From assembly GCA_022495995.1 (NCBI GenBank), contig JAFEMH010001231.1, positions 1 through 64,000 of the forward strand: a stretch of DNA of 64,000 nucleotides. The letters run 5' to 3'. Positions 41,843 to 53,700 of this stretch are shown piece after piece. Source of the stretch: Adenophora triphylla var. japonica (Eukaryota; Streptophyta; Magnoliopsida; Asterales; Campanulaceae). The notes beneath the pieces were generated by a model. The model was not told the origin of the DNA. It ran no database searches and saw only the letters and a list, made by a program, of their open reading frames with translations. The translations under genes and the position numbers were made by a program. The number at the start of each line of letters is the position of its first letter. Position 1 is the stretch's first letter.

Positions 41843-44800
41843 ATGGGTACGAAACAGGTTGTGAAGAGCAATGTTAAAGGGAAGAAGAAAACTAAGAAAA
41901 AGAGATCTGGGAAAAACCTTGTGTATCGATCAAACATTGAAGGTACACTTAAGCTGATAAAGAAGTTAGAGTTAAGGGATAATCAGCTGCAGATGTTGAA
42001 GAAATCTCCCTTCTACAATATTTTTAATGCCCTAACAATTAACAATGGCATGTCAATTAGGAAGTCTGATATGACCCGCTGTGACATTATTAGGTGCTAT
42101 GATCCTGAGAAAGATAAGTTTAAGCTTGGGAAAAATATGTAGAGTTGACTGCTAATGATGTTAGGGTCATATTTGGCATTAAGTCTGGGGAAAAACCATT
42201 GATTTTTAAAAATAAAGGGTGTGTAGCGGAAAATTTTGATTTAGTGCAAAGAAGATTCAAGGATATTCCAAAAACTATCAATAGTGTTAAGGATTTGTTA
42301 GCTGATCTCAGTGTGAGTGACATGAAAATGGATGTTGAAGATGTTTTCAGACTATTGACTCTATTTGTTATGTCAACCTTGTTCTTCGCCAACACGAGTA
42401 TTCACATTACTGCACCGTTTTTTTCCTTTGTGGAAAATTTGGATAGCATGAAAGATTTCAACTGGTCTCAAGCAATAGTGGATTATCTAATGAATTCAAT
42501 CCGAGAGAACTATAAAGAACCAGAAAAGGTGAAAGGATGTGTATTTGTGTTGTCGGTAAGTAAAATGATATTTACGTTCTATTAATATTGTTTTCTTTTT
42601 AGTTTAGCATACTAACAAGTATCATTATCATTTATACAGTATTGGTTCAGCGAACACACAACTATATTCAAACCAAAAAGGAAACTACTTCTTCCAAGGT
42701 TTTTAAAGTGGGAATTGTCGATGAAGTTTGATGGGTTCAAAGAGTTGCGCATCGATCCACTGGAGAGGGAAAATGTAAGTTTAAACCAAAAAATACTAAA
42801 ATATATTTATCAGTTGTATGTTCATCAAGAATTGTTTATGCTAAAAGTTTGGAAAATTAAATTGATAATCACATTTATTAGTGTTAAAAGACAACTGATA
42901 AAAGTGACTATCAGTTGTTTATTAACCCATTGAATAACTATCGTTATCAGTTGTTTTTAAAGTGTTTTTGGGCTAAGAGGTTTGAGTAAACAATTGATAA
43001 GTACATTTATCAGTTTTGGAAAACAACTGATAAATGATAGTTATCGGTTGTTTTTAAGTGTTTTTGTGCTAGGTGTTTGGTTAAACAAATGATAAATGTT
43101 ATTTATCATTTATTTTCAAGTGTTTTGGACAATAATAGATTGAAAAATTAACTGATAGAAGTGATTATCAGTTGTTTTCTGGTAGTTGTTTAAATCAATG
43201 GACAATTCTTTTGAAGTTTTGTAACATTTTGATGTTAACTTTCAGGTCAAAGAAAATGAGTTAGTTTTGAGCCGCAAAGAAAAAGAAATGCTTCGTGATG
43301 ATGAAAATGTAACGAGCGATGAAGAAACTCAAGATGATACAGTTGAGAAAGATGAATATGTAAAGAGCGATGAAGAAACGAAAGATGATGCAGTTGAGAA
43401 AGATAAACAAATCAAAGTAGCGGATGAAAATATAGATGATAGTCCACAAGCGACAAATAAAGATATGTTTATTGATGTTGGTGGGGGGGAATTTTTTTGG
43501 AAACTTTGGGGATAATGTTATTATACTTGTTCATGAAGAAGATGAGATTGGTTTGGATGATATGGCAACATCTTTGATGGATGACCTTGTAAGAAAAGTA
43601 GAAGTGGACATGCTGCAAAAGGAAAAAGAAAAGATGGAAATGAGAAGAAAAAGTTGAAAGATAAGAAAGATGAGTTGTTGAAAGTAAATAGTAGGTTGGA
43701 AATGGAAAAAAGGGAAACTGAGGAGAAAAAAAGAGAGTTGGAAAAAGAGAAGGAGGAGCTGGTGAAGAAAAGCAAGAATGATACGAATATTATTGAAGAG
43801 TTGATAAGGGTTAAAAACAATATGGCTCAAAGGTGTGATGAGTTGTCTAACTCAAATGTTGAATGTCAACAAAAGGACTCAAATAAGTTGATTGAGAAAA
43901 TTGAAGGATTGGAAAAGGAACTGAGTGATGCAGGTAAAAGAATTAAAGATCTTGAAGAATATATATTGCAGAAGGAAATGTAAAACCAAACCCAAATAAG
44001 GAAGATGGAAATGGGACATGAGGAGGAAGTGAAAAAGTTGGAAGACAATGCTATTCTTCTAGGTGTACAATTGGAACAATAGAAGACACTATTGAATGAC
44101 AAAGTGTTGTCTGCAAAAGAGATTATGAGTAACTGTGCAGCTTTGGAATCTCAACTGAATGAAGCAAGAGATGAGCTAAAAAAGAAAGAAGCTGATTCAC
44201 ATAAGAGCAAAGTAACTGGATCAATGGTCAAGAGGGTGAAGGAAAGAAAGAGGAATGAAAAAGTTGATGATGACTTTGTTTCATATCCAAAAAAAGCTTT
44301 AAAAAGATGATGGAAAAAAAAGAAAAAATAAACAAAGGAAACACAGATTGTTATTAAAGATGATCAACCAGGGGAGAAGAAGATTAAGGCGAAAAATGTT
44401 CGAAAACTGAATTTCAAGAAAGGCCATAGTAAAACGACAAGGCTCATCAATAAAAAATATATTGATCACTATCAAAGATTGTTGCTTGCTCTAATAAAGG
44501 AGTAAGTAACAATTAACTTATTTTAAATTCTCTCAGATAAACTTTGTGTTAATATTTATTCTAACAGTTAATAAATGTTACTTCTAGCAGTGGGGGTGCA
44601 TGGATAAAAGGACATTTTCATATTACTGTGGAGGAATTGTGGCAGGTAGCTCATGACGGATCAACTGATGTTGCGGTATGGTCTTTAATCTAAAACTGAT
44701 ATATACATAATAGTTAAAACTGATAGGCATATTTATCAGTTTAACAGATTGTATATGATATATGGTTAAATAACTGGTAAATTTTTGTTTTTAACAGTTA

Positions 44801-46233
44801 ATGGATGGATACATTGAGATAATGAAGAAGCAATATGAGGGCAAAGCCAACACTTCGAGTTCACAAAATACCCGTGTTGGAGTGATCACAGGAAATGCAA
44901 TGGTAAAATTATCACTTATTTCAATTATTACAATTGTTTTTATCACTTGTTTGTTTTGTGTCTTTGTGGAATGTGTTGTGAAAACACAATTGATAAAAGT
45001 GATTACAATTGGTTTTTAAGGGATTTAGTTCAAAATGTAAAATAAACAAATGATAAATGACAACTGATATTCAATTTTATCAGTTGTTTCAATGTGCATT
45101 TGTGTAGTATGTGTTAATAAACAACTGATAGTCATTTTTATCAGTTGCTCTTATGTGCATTTGTTTCAATGTGCATTTGTGTAGTGAGTATGATTTAATA
45201 AACAACTGATAGTCACTTTTATCAGTTGTTTTTATGTGCATTTGTTTCTATGTGCATTTGTGTAGTGATTATGTGTTAATAAACAACTGATAGTCACTTT
45301 TATCAGTTGTTTTTATATGTATTTGTGCAATGTATATGTGTAAAAGTGTTGCATGTTATTAAAAATGTCAGATTCGCAGAAAGTACATATTGCGAAAGTA
45401 TTGCTCTTCAATAAAAATATTGCATGCATATCATGAAATCACTAAACTTTGTCACATGCACGTACACTCACTCACATGGCACTCGTATGTGGCTTCTTTA
45501 CCATTTACGTGGAATTTTCTTTCGTAATATAATTGTGTGTATAGTTGGTTCCTGTGTGAATTGTTTTTGTGCTATGATAATAATGTAATAACTAAATGAT
45601 AATGTATGAGATTTTTTTCTCCTCTTATTCGTTACAGGCATTTTTAGAAAAAAAAAAATTACACAAATGCAATCAAGAAATCAATTGATGATGCTATTGA
45701 GTATTTTTTAAGAAAAGGCGACAACGTTAGGTATATCCTAATCCCGATATACACACCAGCAGTAGGCAGGTTGGCCGAGCATTAGACTCTACTAGCACTT
45801 GATGTCGAAACAGGAGAATACAGGTTTTATAACTCTTATCATTCAAGGGTAGACGGCATAAAGGATCCCTATGCAGTTTATGCCAAACTGATGGTAATGT
45901 AATAACACATTTGATTTCATATTAGGATTTTGACTATCATGATTATTAATTGCTTCTTTTTTTAATTTTATAGTATGACTATTCAAGGAAGTTATATATT
46001 GGAGAAGAGAAGTCAACTCCTGAAGAGACTCAAGTGGAGAAGTTCATTGAAGTTGAAAGCACGCCACAACAAATATAGGGCAGTCTTGATTGTGGAATGC
46101 ATGTTCTGATGATTATAAAATATTATTTTGATTATTCAGCTATCAGAACAAGCTATGAAAAATATGAAGTGAACCAGTTTCGAGCTAAAGTGTTTGAGGA
46201 TTTTCTGGATGATGAGCATATTAGGAACATGTA
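41843..46233 (+). pseudogene. DUF1985-like plus Ulp1 (C48) protease gene of the Mutator-like element
   Basis: Exon 1 starts MGTKQVVKSNVKGKKKTKKK (a basic, likely nuclear N-terminus). It then has KSPFYNIFNALTINNGMSIR, and after one frame change ANDVRVIFGIKSGEKPL to GCVFVLS with donor GTAAGT at 42556. The next exon (42640-42775) reads YWFSEHTTIF and PRFLKWE, as in DUF1985 proteins. An acidic region and a long Lys/Glu coiled coil (43250-44320) follow. The C-terminal Ulp1 domain reads YILIPIYTPAVGRLAEH, LALDVETGEYRFYN, TPQQ and SLDCGMHVLMII, with catalytic His at 45780, Asp at 45801, Gln at about 46070 and Cys at 46091. Stops: TAG right after the His (Trp expected) and TAG before GSLDCG. Several frameshifts lie in the coiled coil. 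The intact ancestor would be a nuclear factor with a SUMO-protease fold, as in Kaonashi elements. Confidence 0.78.
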
Positions 46234-46277
46234 ATTCTTTCTTTTCGTAAAGTACTATATCAAAGGCTAACAATGTA

Positions 46278-46554
46278 CTCCCTCTGTCCCGTAATAAGTG
46301 ACACAGTTACTGTTCCGCACGGGAATTAAGGAAAAAGTGAAAAGGTTGATGTGTTGTGAGTGTAGATAGTTGAGTAGGAGAGAGAATGAGTGGAGAGAAT
46401 AGTAAATTATAATGGTGTTGTGAGTATTAAAATAATGTAGGAGAGAGAATGAGTGGAGGGAATAGTAAAGATTCTTTGCCATTTTAGAAAGTGTGACTTA
46501 TCAGTGGGACGCCCAAAATGGAAAAGTGTGTCACTTGTTATGGGACGGAGGGAG
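46278..46554. mobile_element. Stowaway-type MITE, 277 bp, TA duplication
   Basis: Begins CTCCCTCTGTCCCGTAATAA and ends TATGGGACGGAGGGAG, with TA on both sides. The interior (GGAGAGAGAATGAGTGGAG twice) matches the MITE at 50156-50443 in reverse. It sits between the converging genes of the Mutator-like element. Confidence 0.9.
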
Positions 46555-46711
46555 TATGTATTAAATAAAATTCAAAATTACTACATAGGTTCCTTGCAAG
46601 ACTTCCGATTATGGTTTCCCACTTTCCCACAGCGACTAAACGTATTCTTTCTTTTCATAATCTCACCCCTAGAAGAGATACGGTTCTTTCTAGTCCTTCT
46701 AGGAGGACTCC

Positions 46712-49101
46712 TTACGACTGGGGGAGTATAACGGGGTTTTCGGTAGTAGGTGGTTCCCCAAACGACACATATGGTTGAATAGCATTAGCATAGGACTCTC
46801 TGTAGTAACTCGTATAAAAATATGGCTCAATGTATTCAATTGGATTATCCATGGCTTTGTACAAAGCACGTAAAGCATGAATGCAAGGGAAGCCATCTTG
46901 TTGCCACTTTCCACATGTACATGTATAGTCTTCAATGTTAAAAACCATTGTAGGAAAAGAATGTACTTCAAACACGAACTTCGAAGAATCATATACTATC
47001 CACGGTCTTCCCATCTCGATAGTCTCATTGTACCTCTTATCCTTGAGTGGACACAACGTAGAGGTCCAACTAGCTGACTCTACTCCACGCTTTGACATCT
47101 GCGCCATTACCTTCAAGCGGATTTCATCTATAAGCTCCATAATAGGCAGTGAACGACCATCTTTGAACTGGGCATTAAAGGACTCAGCAGCATTGGAAGA
47201 CATTTCCCCATATCGCATACCATTAAAATATGAATTTGCATAGTTTTCAGGGGGCGGGTTAGCCAAAAATTGAGTAACATTTGTACCACATTAAGCCTTC
47301 ATTTTTTCTAATAAATCATGAAAAAACTCTTTTGTAGGGGCTTCTGCATACTCACTAAGTTTAAAACACATCTTCTTCTTAAGCCCTTAATGACATGCTT
47401 TCATCTTATCCTTTAAGTTGTTCTTCAAATGAACCATACAAAATGAATGAAAACAATCTGACATGACATCCTTAATTGCTGTAATAATACCTTGATACGA
47501 TCCGAAACAAACGTCACAACCCTTTCACCTATGACATGTTTAAGTTGTTCCATAAACCAAGTCCAATTTGATGTATCTTCACCACCAACAATTGCAAATG
47601 CCAAGTTAACAAGTCCTATATACATGAAAATAGGAAAATAAACAGGTTAAAGTGCATTGAAATTGACTGCAAATGGTAAAAAGATATTTCAGTAAATAAC
47701 TGATAAAACAAGTTATCAATTGTTCACTGTTGAATGACAAAATTTGCATGTAAACAGTTCAAAACAACTAATAATTTGCATGTAAACAGTTCAAAACAAC
47801 TGATATTCAATCTTATCAGTTGTACTTTCATAACAAGTTACACAAATGCATATGCAAAACAACTGATAAGAGTGACTATCAGTTGTTCATGTAAATAGTT
47901 CAAAACAACTGATAATTACATATAAACAACTGATAAAACAAGAAATTCATACCAGAATTTCTGTCCTTCGTTGTTGCTGCAAGTAGGGTCCCTTTGAATT
48001 TTCCATGCAGAAAAGTACCATCAACAAACAACAAAGGACGACAATATCGGAATCCTTTTATGCAAGCACCAAAAGAGACAAAACACCTCATAAAATGTCT
48101 AGTTTTGGGATTAGATTCAAGGAAAAACTTGTTGCTCGGATCCAACTGCTTCATTTTCCTAAAGTAACCTCTAAGGTTATCATAAGAGATGGATTATTCT
48201 CCAAATACTACTTCCCTAGCTTTCTCAAGAGCATACCAAACAATTATGTAAGTAACATCAAGTCCAAACCTAGTTTTAAGACTTCTCAAAACTTCTGCAG
48301 CTCCAATTACTGGCTTACCTCTAACAATTTCAAGTATGGAATTCGATACAACATTAGAATTTACCCTCCTTTTCCACTCTGATGCACATCCCCACATGTA
48401 TGATTTGACTCAATCTTCTTTATATAAACAAATCCATTTGCATTCTCAATAGAGGCATGGATCCTTCAATGACAATCTTTAGAAACTTTATGAATACATT
48501 TTGCAGTAACACGTTTCTTATCATTAGAAACAAAGTTAAACTTAAATCCAACTTAAGTAGCATACTTTCTTAATTTGATACAAAACTCAGTTATTCCCCC
48601 TTCGAAAACCTACCCAACACCTTTTATATCCGTAGCCCACTTCTTAGTTAACAGATCCGTTTCATCATGGTGAAAAAAATTTACAGCAAGATCAAGCCCA
48701 CCATTATTGCTACTGTATTCAACCTCATTAGATGTAGTTTCACAAAAAATGGCAGACGTTGAAGAATTATTTGCACAAATAAGCTCACCCTTTCTTTTAA
48801 CCTGAATATCCATAGATTTGATGCCACTACGCACAACCATTATACCCATGTTCTTGTAATCACCTTCGCTTTCAAGTACACATTTTATGTTCCCAGGTAA
48901 AACATAAAACAAAGAGAGATTATCCCTATTCAACGACTCCCAACGTGAACATACAAACTCAACTATAGAATCGTAAGAAGCAAATTGATTAAAGTTTCCT
49001 ATAACAGTCAAGCCTTCATGCTTGAACAAAAAAAATACCAAAGAATTCATTGCAATGAGATGAAAGCTGCATACACAAAACAAAACAAAAAACAAAAACA
49101 T
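46712..49101 (-). pseudogene. MuDR-type transposase of the Mutator-like element
   Basis: Read from 49101: an N-terminal PB1-like region (HEGLTVIGNFNQFASYDSIVEF), then the MuDR zinc-binding region (FNFVSNDKKRVTAKC, RIHASIENANGFVYIKK, SNHTCG). The DDE core follows: CRPLLFVDGTFLHGKFKGTL (first Asp near 48021) and VVTFVSDR (second Asp near 47502). The region around the catalytic Glu is less clear. The C-terminal SWIM zinc finger reads CTCGKWQQDGFPCIHA near 46900, ending at 46712. Damage: TGA replaces Trp in the conserved CPWRIHAS box, a TAA lies just upstream (YAT-stop-VGF), and a frameshift follows SDR. Introns contain CAACTGATA words. This enzyme would cut and move the element. Confidence 0.88.
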
Positions 49102-49114
49102 TACAAAACAGTAA

Positions 49115-50060
49115 AAAAAAACTGATAATTTATTATATCAGTTTTAATTTCATACTAAATAACAGGAATCATTAAATAACAGGAATCATTTATTAAACAT
49201 TGGCATAAAAAGCACAAAAACAACTGATAACACATGCTCATAATGTAAACTTATAATAGCCATGATTTATGAAACATTGTTAGCTTCTAAAATTGAACTT
49301 ATGCATTTTTTTTTTTTTGTAATAACAGACAACTGATAATTGATTATATCAGTTTTAATCTGATGCTAAATAACATACATCATTTATGATCATTGGCATC
49401 AAAAACATATAAACAACTGATAAAATATTCTAAGAGTGTAAAATTATGACATGAAGTTTAAATTGAACACATGATAGGGGATAAACATAAGCAAGTATGC
49501 TTAAATATTAAGAAAATTCATAAAAACACATGATCAAAGTGAACGTGCTTTGAAATTCTGACAAATTATAATCGAATGCAATATGATTCAGAAAACTATG
49601 AATTCGCTATGAAGAATGAGAGTTAATTTGTTAATCTCAATAAACATACATTTGTTCTACTTGATTTTTTTTATTTTTTTTTTGTTCTACTTGAGATTCA
49701 GAAAAAATCACTTCAGGTCTGGAAATCAAAGTGATAATCGATGACAATGAGCTTAGAAATACTCAGATTGAATTGGAAATCAAACAATATCAACGATTAG
49801 ATTGAAATTTTAAGCGAAATTGAAATATTCAAAAAAATCGCCATCGCAGAGAAGAGAAAGTTCTGCACCCGGAATGAAAAATTTAGAAACTAGGTTTAGA
49901 ATCTATTTATAAAGGAGGACCTGAGAAAAATTACATAAAGTTATAATCCCTTCTGAGGTAAAAGAGTGCAGTTTTTTGTAAATTTCATAGTTTGTTGATT
50001 AGTATTTTGTAGAAATGCAAGTTACAAGTTATTTTTTGTAAATCCCGACTTCTTCATTAG
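49115..50060 (-). other. Upstream region of the transposase gene to the right terminus
   Basis: AT-rich with no gene. It contains five to six CAACTGATA or close variants (49131, 49221, 49331, 49411) and, from 49900, the terminal inverted region. Confidence 0.65.
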
Positions 50061-50155
50061 TGATTTTTTTGTAAAAACTCTAAAATAAAAATCTATGTTC
50101 AATTATTTGATCTATGTTTAGTAACACGGTTATAATCAACAATTTTAAGGATCTA

Positions 50156-50443
50156 CTCCCTCCGTCCAGTTACATACTTCACACTTTCTATTTTGGGCGT
50201 CCAATTACATACTTCACACTTTGTTTTTTTCCCAAAATGGAAAGGAATCTTTACTATTCCCTCCACTCATTCTCTCTCCTACATTATTTTAATACTCACA
50301 ACACCATTATAATTTATTATTCCCTCCACTCATTCTCTCTCCTATTTTAATTTCACACTCACAACACTTTCAATATAATACTCTCTCCTTAATCCACGCG
50401 TGAACAGTAACTGTAAAATACTTACTTGGACGGACGGAGGGAG
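50156..50443. mobile_element. Stowaway-type MITE, 288 bp, TA duplication
   Basis: Begins CTCCCTCCGTCCAGTTACAT and ends GGACGGACGGAGGGAG with flanking TA. It is the same family as 46278-46554 in opposite orientation, with shared interior CCCTCCACTCATTCTCTCTCC twice. It lies 65 bp outside the Mutator-like element. Confidence 0.9.
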
Positions 50444-51480
50444 TATATAACAACTCCTAAGTTGAAACTGCGGTAGCGACTTCTTTAAGTATATCCACTA
50501 GTGGGCTACGAACGTGGATGTGGAACTTTGATCTTGACTAATTGGGCTGTTGTCTAAACTAATATATTAGCGATGGGCCTACGTGATAAAGAGGCCCTAG
50601 GTATATTTTGTGCTTTGTAACGGATGCTTTTTCTATTTGAATAACAATTAATAACTATTCCCTCCGTTCCTTATTAAATATTCAAATAATTTCATTATAA
50701 GAGATAATCTGAAATGAAAATGTATATTTTTATATATTATAATAGAAAATATTTTTAAATATTCTTGTTAATCCACTTTTCAAACATATAATCTACTATA
50801 TATAATAGCAAAAAAAATTCAAGCTCCTAAAAAATTTCAAGTAACACAATATCATTGACCAATTTTTCCATCATCCATCAATCATAATTATCCATTTAAA
50901 ATTCAATTAGTAACTTTTAAAATAAATCAATCCCCTCCCCATGTGTTTGTATCCAATGATTAATTAGTCAGCATAAATAGTGGAGCTTATTCCGGAAAAT
51001 TATTCCAAACCTAAATTAACCTTTTCTTTTTTATAAATTCTCCGTCCAAAAATAAATGATCAATTTTTTAAAAAATTATTTGCTTTTATAATTAATTAAA
51101 CATTTTTCAAACATTTTGAAATAGGTCCAGAAATAAATAATCAAATTTTTTTTCAAATTTGCTTTTATAATTAATTAAACATTTTTCGAACATTCATTTT
51201 GAAATGAAAAAAGTAATACCTTATGCTAGCGATTTTTTTCTTTTGTTGTCAGTTTCAAGGTTTCATAAAATAGAAAGTGTCGTATTTCTAAATAAAAACT
51301 AATTTTATTATCCATTTATTTTTCTTAAAAAGTGTCATATTTCTAAACTACTTATAAGTGATAGATCGGATACCAAATTTAAAATTAAATAAAAATTGAT
51401 TATTTGATGTGTGTGAACTGGGAAGCCTATAAACCTTGCTTTTCCGTTAATTAATTAGCCCTGTTAGTTGTTGCTTCAAG

Positions 51481-51483
<3 letters not shown>
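50444..51483. other. AT-rich intergenic stretch
   Basis: No gene seen. Fragments of MITE ends occur (CCCTCCGTTCCTTATT near 50660), as do two copies of a TTAATTAAACATTTTTC block (51090 and 51165). Confidence 0.7.

Positions 51484-51564
<81 letters not shown>
51484..51564. repeat. (TTA)n microsatellite
   Basis: About 27 uninterrupted TTA units, followed by a short ATAATAATA tail after a TAATG break. Confidence 0.98.
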
Positions 51565-51711
51565 GTAATGATAATAATAATAATGTAAAATTAATTAAGA
51601 AGGTGACATTATTCGAGAGGTACTACTCTAGCTAACGTGAGCCGCTCAGGCACACATACCCTATTTCTCGCATTGCATAAAATTTGGATACGGCAAGAAT
51701 CTCCCCACCCA

Positions 51712-51716
<5 letters not shown>

Positions 51717-51746
<30 letters not shown>

Positions 51747-52168
51747 ATACCTGTGTTCCCAGCTGCACGGACTAATCCTGGACCACTGCAGATCGACCTC
51801 ATACCTGGCGGATGTAAATCGCGGATGTGCCCATGCAGGGGTGGCGCAGACTTATACTCCGTGAGCCCTGAGGAGCCCTCCTACAAGGCAATTTACATCA
51901 CCAATTGGCTGCTCCAGCAATTTACATCACTCTTACAACACCAATTGGCTCCTCCAGCTGCTCCTGCCAACATTCGAGCTTCCCACACTGAGGATACAAG
52001 CCCAGCAATGCTGCTTCCTTAACTGCACAGATGTGCCCCGGGAGACTCCTAAGGACCCTGAAACCAATGTTGAAAATTAAAATCCATAGAACTTCCTTGA
52101 GGAGAATCGAACCGGTGACCTCCCATACGAAAGGCCACCAAGATACCATTGAGCCAAGGCCACTTAGG
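51717..52168 (-). mobile_element. tRNA-derived SINE, about 450 bp, with poly(A) tail and 15-bp target duplication
   Basis: On the minus strand it starts near 52168 with a tRNA-like head. The A-box-like sequence TGGCTCAATGG is followed about 35 nt later by the B-box-like GGTTCGATTCT, together a Pol III internal promoter. The body continues to a run of about 29 A (plus-strand T run 51717-51745). TCCCCACCCACCTTT flanks both sides (51702-51716 and 52169-52183). An in-body repeat ACCAATTGGCT(G/C)CTCCAGC occurs twice. SINEs move using LINE enzymes. The family name is unknown to me. Confidence 0.88.
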
Positions 52169-52254
52169 TCCCCACCCACCTTTACTCCACACAAATACAT
52201 CTCATACCTTTGAGCAAATTTTGGTGTATCAAATCACCGCACACCTATTTAATA

Positions 52255-52450
52255 CTCTCTCCATCCCAAAATATATACTTTATCATAATTAATTTTTCAA
52301 CGTTTTTATTAAAAATTATATTTTATTATTTTGTACATTTCATATACAATGTTAAAATTGTAAGAAGTCATTTTTATTGTTCGGAAACCGATATTTATTT
52401 TGGGACAAATCAAAGTAAAAAATGCAACATTTGTTCCGGATCAAAGGGAG
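52255..52450. mobile_element. Stowaway-like MITE, about 196 bp
   Basis: CTCTCTCCATCCCAAAATAT at the left and TTCCGGATCAAAGGGAG at the right form imperfect inverted ends next to TA. The interior is AT-rich. Confidence 0.65.
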
Positions 52451-52462
52451 TACTCTACTCTA

Positions 52463-53700
52463 CTCCCTTTATACCGTAATAAATATGTCTCCGCTATGTG
52501 TCAATAACTATTTTCAGAATGATATGAAGTTAAATTTTTATAACATTTTTTATCAAAATTCAATTTAGTTAACTATATACGCAACATTTATTTGCCAAAA
52601 TCTGCTGCGTTTCTCCATAATTTATGGAGAAACGCGGCTCTCACAATTCACGCTCTTTCTCTCTCTCCTCGCTCTCACTAAACGCAATCCACACCTTCTC
52701 TCTCTATACTCAGATACCATCTTCCCCTTCAACTCCATCGTTTTCCTCACCAAATTCCCCTTCAACCAAACAACGGCCGTCTTCCCTCACAAACCAATTG
52801 ACCGGCGACCAATCCTCCCTACTCTAAACCTATTCGCCGGAGCAACATCCTCACCGGTGGAAGTTCAATTCTCAAACCTGTCAACCAACACCGCTCCCCT
52901 GTTCAGACCCTGAGAACCTAAACCACCACCATCACTCTACCTCCAATTTCCGGCCACCCTAACCTATTACCTCCGGCCGCACGGCAACGGATTCTTCACT
53001 GGTTGAGCCTTTCCCCAAAACCGATTGATGTCTTCCCCTGTTCAAAGCCTAAATCCGTTCTATTCAAGTACACAAGCGTACGTGAAATTGCAAATACACC
53101 GAGTCTGAGAGTTGGATATGATTTGGGTTTGGATATGTTGGGTGGATTTGGTTCTAATGAGATTGATTTTGAGTGAATTCTAAAATTCTGGATATCAACA
53201 TTCAATGTTCTGGATATCTAGAACCTTTTGAAAGGATATCCAGAACCTTTTGAAAGGATATCCAGAAATTTTGTATTGGCCATGACCTTGGCCCATGGAG
53301 AAATGGGTATTCAGAACCTTCTGAAAGGATATCCAGAACCTTTTGAAATGATATCCAGAAATTTTGTATTGGCCATGACCTTGGCCCATGGCCTTGGCTT
53401 GGGCAATTCTAAATTTCTGGTTATTCATTTTGAAAGTTTCTGGATATCCAGAACCTTTTGAAAGGATATCCAGAACTCTTTGAAATTGATATTCAGAATC
53501 TATTTAAGTTGATATCCAGAAAGTTGGTATGTGTTGGTCCCATTCTAACATAACTTCTGGATATCATGATCAAAGGGTTCTGGATATCCAGAACCTTTGA
53601 GACTGATATCCAGAACATTTGGAAAAACACGTTTCTTCATAACTTATGGAGAAACGCGTTTCTCAGCAGACCTACTCCATTTATTTTGGGATACAAAGAG
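52463..53700. mobile_element. 1.24-kb Stowaway-ended element with hairpins, gene-like insert and GATATCCAGAA repeats
   Basis: Outer ends CTCCCTTTATACCGTAATAA and, in reverse, CTCTTTGTATCCCAAAATAA lie inside TA on both sides. Inner inverted ends at 52601-52637 and 53628-53670 each contain a palindrome around GCGTTTCTCCATAA/TTATGGAGAAACGC. Between them lie a CT-rich, promoter-like stretch, a short Ser/Pro-rich frame from 52624 (67 codons), then about a dozen GATATCCAGAA or inverted words at 53185-53615. No transposase is present, so it is non-autonomous. The frame is unlikely to be functional but may be a captured gene 5' region. Confidence 0.65.
53185..53615. repeat. GATATCCAGAA / TTCTGGATATC motif cluster
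   Basis: About 13 copies in both orientations with irregular spacing, some fused head to head as TCTGGATATCCAGA (53437, 53578). Two longer copies of GATATCCAGAAATTTTGTAT with TTGGCCATGACCTTGGCCCA lie at 53257 and 53350. Frames through it are repeat translations. Confidence 0.9.

Larger units (their letters stand above)
40260..50081. mobile_element. Mutator-like element (Kaonashi/VANDAL-like), 9.8 kb, with transposase and DUF1985/Ulp1 gene
   Basis: Proposed ends: 40260 (GAGGCATTTACAAAAAACTAC) and 50081 (reverse AGAGTTTTTACAAAAAAATCA), both with TTTACAAAAAA at offset 7. They are flanked by the 9-bp direct repeat AAAATAAAA (40251-40259 and 50082-50090), the size expected for Mutator insertions. 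Further inverted similarity follows inside the ends (TTTACAAAAAACT near 40312 and 49980, ACACTCTTAT versus GCACTCTTTT). Content: plus-strand DUF1985/Ulp1 gene, minus-strand MuDR transposase, converging at about 46.2-46.7 kb. CAACTGATA words fill the non-coding parts. The low complexity of the duplication keeps the exact ends tentative. Confidence 0.75.

Noticed and set aside
37922..46260. PMD fragment and Mutator-like element as one unit
   Set aside because: CAACTGATA words start only at 40511, and terminal repeats with a 9-bp duplication place the boundary at 40260. The PMD fragment is outside.
51484..51564. Microsatellite as an unusual signal
   Set aside because: An ordinary TTA repeat, common in plant intergenic DNA.
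52100..52168. Functional tRNA gene
   Set aside because: Only A-box and B-box-like parts are present, joined to a SINE body and A tail; no full cloverleaf.
52624..52827. Ser/Pro-rich frame as a real small gene
   Set aside because: Short, within a non-autonomous element, no homologous motif. Kept only as a gene-like insert.
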